A stretch of 64,000 nucleotides of DNA from Janibacter massiliensis. GTDB lineage: Bacteria > Actinomycetota > Actinomycetes > Actinomycetales > Dermatophilaceae. The stretch is from positions 533,027 through 597,026 of the forward strand of contig NZ_LT985196.1 in assembly GCF_900289115.1 (NCBI RefSeq), in the 5' to 3' direction. The notes below the pieces were generated by a model. The model worked only from the letters and a program-made list of their open reading frames with translations. It was not told the DNA's origin and did no database searches. Below, one piece after another: positions 61,025-64,000 of this stretch (position 1 is the stretch's first letter; every line of letters starts with the position of its first letter). Both the position numbers and the translations under genes were made by a program.

Positions 61025-62326
61025 TCAGCCGAGCAGCTGCGTGCCCCAGTCCTCACCCTCGCCGAGCCCGCCGGGGCAGGCGAAGACCGCCGATCCGGTG
61101 TGCTCGATGTACTCGTTCAGCAGGTCCGAGCGCGACAGCGCCCGCTGAATCGGGACGAATTGCCGTCCCACGTCCCGGCAGAAGGCGATGAAGAACAGCC
61201 CCGCGTCGAGGTGCCCCAGCCCGTCGCTGCCGTCGATGAAGGTGTACCCGCGCCGCAGGATCCGCCGCCCGCCGTGGCTCGACGGGTGGGCCAGCCGCAC
61301 GTGCGAACGGACGTCGATCGCGCTCGCGCCGTCGGTACCGGGCCTGGTGAAGTCGGGCTGCTCGAACTCGTCCTTCCCGCCGAGCGGGGCACCGCTGAGC
61401 TTCGCCCGACCGATCGACGCCTCCTGCTCCTGCAGGGTGCTGCGGTCCCAGACCTCGATGTTCATCCGGATCCGCCGCGCGACGAGGTACGTCCCGCCGG
61501 TCATCCACGACGCTCCCGGGACGTCCTGCGCCTGGACCCAGACGTGGTCCTGCAGCGCGGCGCCCTCCTCTGCCTTGATGTTGCTCGTGCCGTCCTTGAA
61601 GCCGAAGAGGTTGCGCGGGGTCGCCTGGCTCGTCGAGGTCGACGAGGTACGGCCGAACCCGAGCTGGCTCCACCGCACCGCGACCGTGCCGAACCCGAGC
61701 CGGATGAGGTTGCGCACGGCGTGGACCGCGACCTGCGGGTCGTCGGCGCACGCCTGGATGCACAGGTCGCCGCCCGAACGCGCGGGATCGAGGTCGTCAC
61801 CGCCGAACCGCGGGAGGTCCTCCAGGCCCGCGGGCCGACGCGTCTCGAGCCCGAACCGGCGGAAGAGCGAGGGCCCGTACCCGATGGTGATCGTCAGTCC
61901 GGCCGGAGGGAGGTCGAGCGCCTCGCCGGTGTCCGTCGGGACGCCGTGGGGTCCGAGGCCGACAGCACCGCCCGGCGCGGCCTCGGCTCCGGCGACCATC
62001 CGCTCGGCCGCCCGGGTCCACGCCCTCAGCATGTCCTGCAGCGCCTGCCGGTCGTCGGTCGTCACGTCGAGCGCCACGAAGTGCATGCGATCCTGCGCCG
62101 GGGTCGTCACCCCGGCCTGGTGGTCACCGCGGAAGGGGTGGGTCCGACCAGCCGGGTCGTCCCCGCCGTCCGCCGGGGCGGCCGGCGCCTGCTGCCCGGG
62201 ACCGCCGAACGCCTGCGCCGCCGCAAGACCACCGGCGAGAGTTGCCCCCGCGGCCGTGGCGAGGAGGTGCCTTCGTCGAGGCCCGGCCGCACCGCTGGCC
62301 GTCGTCCGATCCGTCGACCCGCTCAT
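61025..62326 (-). CDS. efeB: Deferrochelatase/peroxidase EfeB (DyP type)
   Basis: The 433-residue exported heme enzyme has a Tat signal, RRRHLLATAAGATLAGGLAA. The DyP fold carries the GxxDG motif in NLFGFKDGTSN (near 240) and FIAFCRDVGRQFVPIQ near the end with the heme-side Arg. EfeB takes iron from heme or oxidises ferrous iron outside the cell for uptake. ATG 62326 overlaps the efeO stop by 4 bases. No ferrous permease EfeU gene precedes efeO. Confidence 0.95.
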   Translation of the reverse strand: MSGSTDRTTASGAAGPRRRHLLATAAGATLAGGLAAAQAFGGPGQQAPAAPADGGDDPAGRTHPFRGDHQAGVTTPAQDRMHFVALDVTTDDRQALQDMLRAWTRAAERMVAGAEAAPGGAVGLGPHGVPTDTGEALDLPPAGLTITIGYGPSLFRRFGLETRRPAGLEDLPRFGGDDLDPARSGGDLCIQACADDPQVAVHAVRNLIRLGFGTVAVRWSQLGFGRTSSTSTSQATPRNLFGFKDGTSNIKAEEGAALQDHVWVQAQDVPGASWMTGGTYLVARRIRMNIEVWDRSTLQEQEASIGRAKLSGAPLGGKDEFEQPDFTRPGTDGASAIDVRSHVRLAHPSSHGGRRILRRGYTFIDGSDGLGHLDAGLFFIAFCRDVGRQFVPIQRALSRSDLLNEYIEHTGSAVFACPGGLGEGEDWGTQLLG

Positions 62327-63468
62327 CGTGTCCCGACGACGCCCGCGACCTTCGCGACCTCCTCGCTCAGGGCGTCGAGGGCCTTCGAGAGCGCCTTGAC
62401 CTCGTCCGTGCTCAGGTCGGTGTACGGCGCCCAGCCGTCCCCGCGCTGGTGCTTCGCGAGGAGCGTCTCGAGGGCCTTCGTCCGCTCGTCGATCCGCTCG
62501 ACGAGCTCCGGGTCCTCCTCCTCGAGGTAGGGCCGCAGCGCCTGGATCGCCGCCGTGCTCCCGTCGAGGTTGGCGTCGAAGTCCCACAGGTCCATGTGGC
62601 TGTACCGCTCCTCCTCGCCGGTGATCTTGCCGGTGGCGATCTCGTCGAGGAGGGCCTTGCTCCCGTTCGCGAGCTGCAGCTCGTCGAGCTCGACCTCCTT
62701 CGCCCTCGACACCAGCGTGCGCACGTCCTCCAGGAGCTGGTCGGCGATCGTCGCGCTGTCCTCCCTCAGGCCGGTCTTCCACAGGTCGCGCTCGAGGCGG
62801 TGGTACCCGGTGAACCGCATGCCCTCGTCGATGACGTCCTCCCGGCCGTCGATCTTCGGGTCGAGGTCGCCGAACGACTCGGCGACGGGCTCGATCCGCT
62901 CCCAGTAGACCCGCGCACGCGGGTACAGCCGCTTGGCCTCGGTGACGTCCCCCCGCTTGACCGCGGCGACGAACCTCTCCGTCTCGCTCTCGAAGGCGTC
63001 CGCCTGGCTGCTCACGTAACGCTGGTACGCGTCGGTGGCCTCGACGAGGCGCTCGTCGTCGGTCTTGTCGACCGCCTCGCCCGTCACCGTGAACGGAGCC
63101 CGGATGCCCTGGCCGACCAGGCCCGGCTTGCACGCCGTCTCGTACGTCCCCGGCTCGTCGAGGCGGACGAGGAAGCGGCGCTCGAGGCCGGGGCCGATGT
63201 TCTCGACCTCGCCCATGACGCGGTCACCCTCGGCGTAGACGTAGAACTCGTTGACCTTCGTGCCGGTGTTGCGCACCGTGAACTCGATCTGACCCGCCGG
63301 GGCCTCGGTGCGGGCGACCTGGCACTCGCTGTCGGTGGCGGTGACCGCGATGGCGCCCTCGGCGCCCGTCCTCCCCTCCGTCAGGCCGCACCCGGCGAGC
63401 ACGACGGCCGCGGTGGAGATTCCTGCGAGGGAGCGGACGACGGTGCGAGGGCGGGACGAGGTGGGCAT
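62323..63468 (-). CDS. efeO: EfeO iron-uptake lipoprotein
   Basis: The 381-residue exported protein has the signal AGISTAAVVLAGC with lipobox LAGC (Cys near 26), a cupredoxin-like N-domain (IEFTVRNTGTKVNEFYVYA, TYETACKPG with Cys), and a C-terminal imelysin/M75 domain with the metal motif HxxxE in GYHRLERDLW. EfeO binds iron for the EfeUOB system. ATG 63468 follows GGAGG. The upstream 350 bases hold no gene, only two 71-bp repeats, so efeU is not in the operon here. Confidence 0.95.
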   Translation of the reverse strand: MPTSSRPRTVVRSLAGISTAAVVLAGCGLTEGRTGAEGAIAVTATDSECQVARTEAPAGQIEFTVRNTGTKVNEFYVYAEGDRVMGEVENIGPGLERRFLVRLDEPGTYETACKPGLVGQGIRAPFTVTGEAVDKTDDERLVEATDAYQRYVSSQADAFESETERFVAAVKRGDVTEAKRLYPRARVYWERIEPVAESFGDLDPKIDGREDVIDEGMRFTGYHRLERDLWKTGLREDSATIADQLLEDVRTLVSRAKEVELDELQLANGSKALLDEIATGKITGEEERYSHMDLWDFDANLDGSTAAIQALRPYLEEEDPELVERIDERTKALETLLAKHQRGDGWAPYTDLSTDEVKALSKALDALSEEVAKVAGVVGTR

Positions 63469-63536
63469 GCGGGTTCCTCCGGATCGGGCGGTCGGGCACG
63501 CGGCCGGCGCGCCGACCAAGGTGAGGCCCTCCTTCC

Positions 63537-63607
63537 TGCAGTTGCGCGCGCATTTGCCATCTGCGCGCCGAACATCGCGCGCAGATGGCAGCGTCGACGC
63601 GCAGATC
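63537..63607 (+). repeat. 71-bp structured intergenic repeat, copy R3
   Basis: It has 64 of 71 identities with R1, without gaps. The second hairpin is perfect (CATCTGCGCGC at 63558-63568 with GCGCGCAGATG at 63577-63587). The first palindrome carries changes on both sides. It lies 69 bases upstream of the efeO start, in the efeO leader or promoter region. Confidence 0.9.
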
Positions 63608-63736
63608 TCGAGCCCCGGCCCGGACGTTGGCAGCGGCAGCCAGACCGTGGCTGGCATGGCGATGCAGTGCCGACCGGCGTGGCCGGGGTCGCCGGGTGGA
63701 GCCACGGATCCGCACGCGGATCGGGCGGGCTGACGG

Positions 63737-63807
63737 GATCTGCGCGTCGAATGAGACATCCGCGCGTGAAATACCGCGCGCAGATGTCAGTTGCGCGCGC
63801 AATTGCG
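63737..63807 (-). repeat. 71-bp structured intergenic repeat, copy R4 (inverted)
   Basis: Reverse-complement copy, the most diverged, with 58 of 71 identities to R1. The second hairpin keeps its stem through a G-T wobble in one arm. The final ACGCGCAGATC is unchanged. Its end is 15 bases before the DoxX-like start codon, directly adjoining that gene's ribosome site, so it could affect translation. Confidence 0.88.
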
Positions 63808-63822
63808 GGGAGGATGGGGGGT

Positions 63823-64000
63823 ATGCGCGCGACGACGAAGTTCCTCAGCGGGATGTACGCGGTGACCGGGGTGCTGCACCTTGCCGTGCCGCGGGTCTAC
63901 GACGACATCATCCCCGTCCCCCTCGGCCGCTGGGACCGGGAGCTGACCTACCTCTCGGGCGTCGCCGAGCTGGCCTGCGCCGCCGGCCTCGCCCACCCCC
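63823..64000 (+). CDS. DoxX-like small membrane protein (runs off window)
   Basis: The first 59 codons are visible: MRATTKFLSGMYAVTGVLHL, then VPLGRWDRELTYLSGVAELA. A membrane segment at the start, the P-R-x-Y-D-x-I-I-P stretch and the G-V-A-E-L helix are typical of small DoxX/DoxX-like four-helix membrane proteins. ATG 63823 follows GGAGGATGGGGGG. The 3' end lies beyond the window. Function unknown. Confidence 0.75.
   Translation, partial: MRATTKFLSGMYAVTGVLHLAVPRVYDDIIPVPLGRWDRELTYLSGVAELACAAGLAHP

Larger units (their letters stand above)
63469..63822. other. 354-base intergenic region with an inverted pair of 71-bp repeats
   Basis: The region lies between the divergent efeO and DoxX-like genes. 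It holds repeat copies R3 (plus orientation) and R4 (minus orientation), about 130 bases apart, with no gene between them. Promoters for both genes must be here. I did not find a DtxR box for efeO, unlike the other two iron operons. Confidence 0.7.

Overview
This is 64 kb of a high-GC Gram-positive (actinobacterial) chromosome. The evidence is strong G/C third-position bias, many GTG starts with 4-base ATGA/GTGA overlaps, a BioB-BsaP pair, DtxR-type iron boxes, a mycobacterial-type SOS box and a DUF222-HNH gene. The gene set fits Micrococcales (Dermatophilaceae/Intrasporangiaceae-like), but that placement is inference. The first 76 bases are not genomic. They match an Illumina P5 / i5 index / Nextera adapter with errors, so the window starts at a contig end.

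Layout. (1) 0.1-2.2 kb: a truncated small gene, an AIM24 protein and two related small membrane proteins. (2) 2.3-13.2 kb: a split biotin locus. bioB-bsaP come first, then a glycerolipid cluster (glpD, tetR, an alkyl-DHAP-synthase-like flavoprotein, a diacylglycerol-kinase-like gene) whose last gene is coupled to bioA. bioF-bioD follow, separated from bioA by a lower-GC nuclease-like gene on the other strand. (3) 13.4-15.5 kb: a low-MW phosphatase, a strong terminator, a PRC/DUF2382 stress protein and a GNAT. (4) 15.7-33.4 kb: a seven-gene, one-strand putative phage-defence operon placed directly against purB. Its genes are a 1711-residue helicase with DUF1998-like C-terminus, a DrmD-like SNF2 helicase, a DrmMI/Eco57I-like DNA methylase, a PD-(D/E)xK-like protein, McrB, McrC and a low-GC unknown. 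(5) 33.4-37.1 kb: purB, an SOS-box-controlled HNH gene, and bfr/bfd behind a DtxR box. (6) 37.3-44.7 kb: an LppX-type lipoprotein, an SDR, copZ-copA, and VOC, TrmH-type and HAD genes. (7) 44.8-49.7 kb: a DtxR-boxed iron-siderophore ABC operon ending in a siderophore-interacting reductase. (8) 49.8-56.9 kb: TetR/CPBP, a two-component system with an ABC exporter, and an SRPBCC-TetR pair with an 18-bp-arm operator. (9) 56.9-64 kb: serS, a Na+/H+ antiporter, a second lipid-kinase-like gene, efeO-efeB and the start of a DoxX-like gene.

Iron is a recurring theme: uptake (fep-like operon, EfeO/EfeB) and storage and release (bfr/bfd), with matching DtxR-box promoters on two of the units. The defence operon is the most novel block. 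It looks like a class-1-DISARM-like core (helicase, SNF2, methylase) joined in one transcript to a McrBC module.

Structured DNA outside genes is also unusual. There are four ungapped copies of a 71-bp two-hairpin repeat, three of them in the last 3.1 kb. Short tandem repeats with 17-18 bp periods repeat the stop codon downstream of three genes. A 63-bp near-perfect hairpin lies between copA and its convergent neighbour. I saw no rRNA, tRNA, CRISPR array, transposase or integrase.
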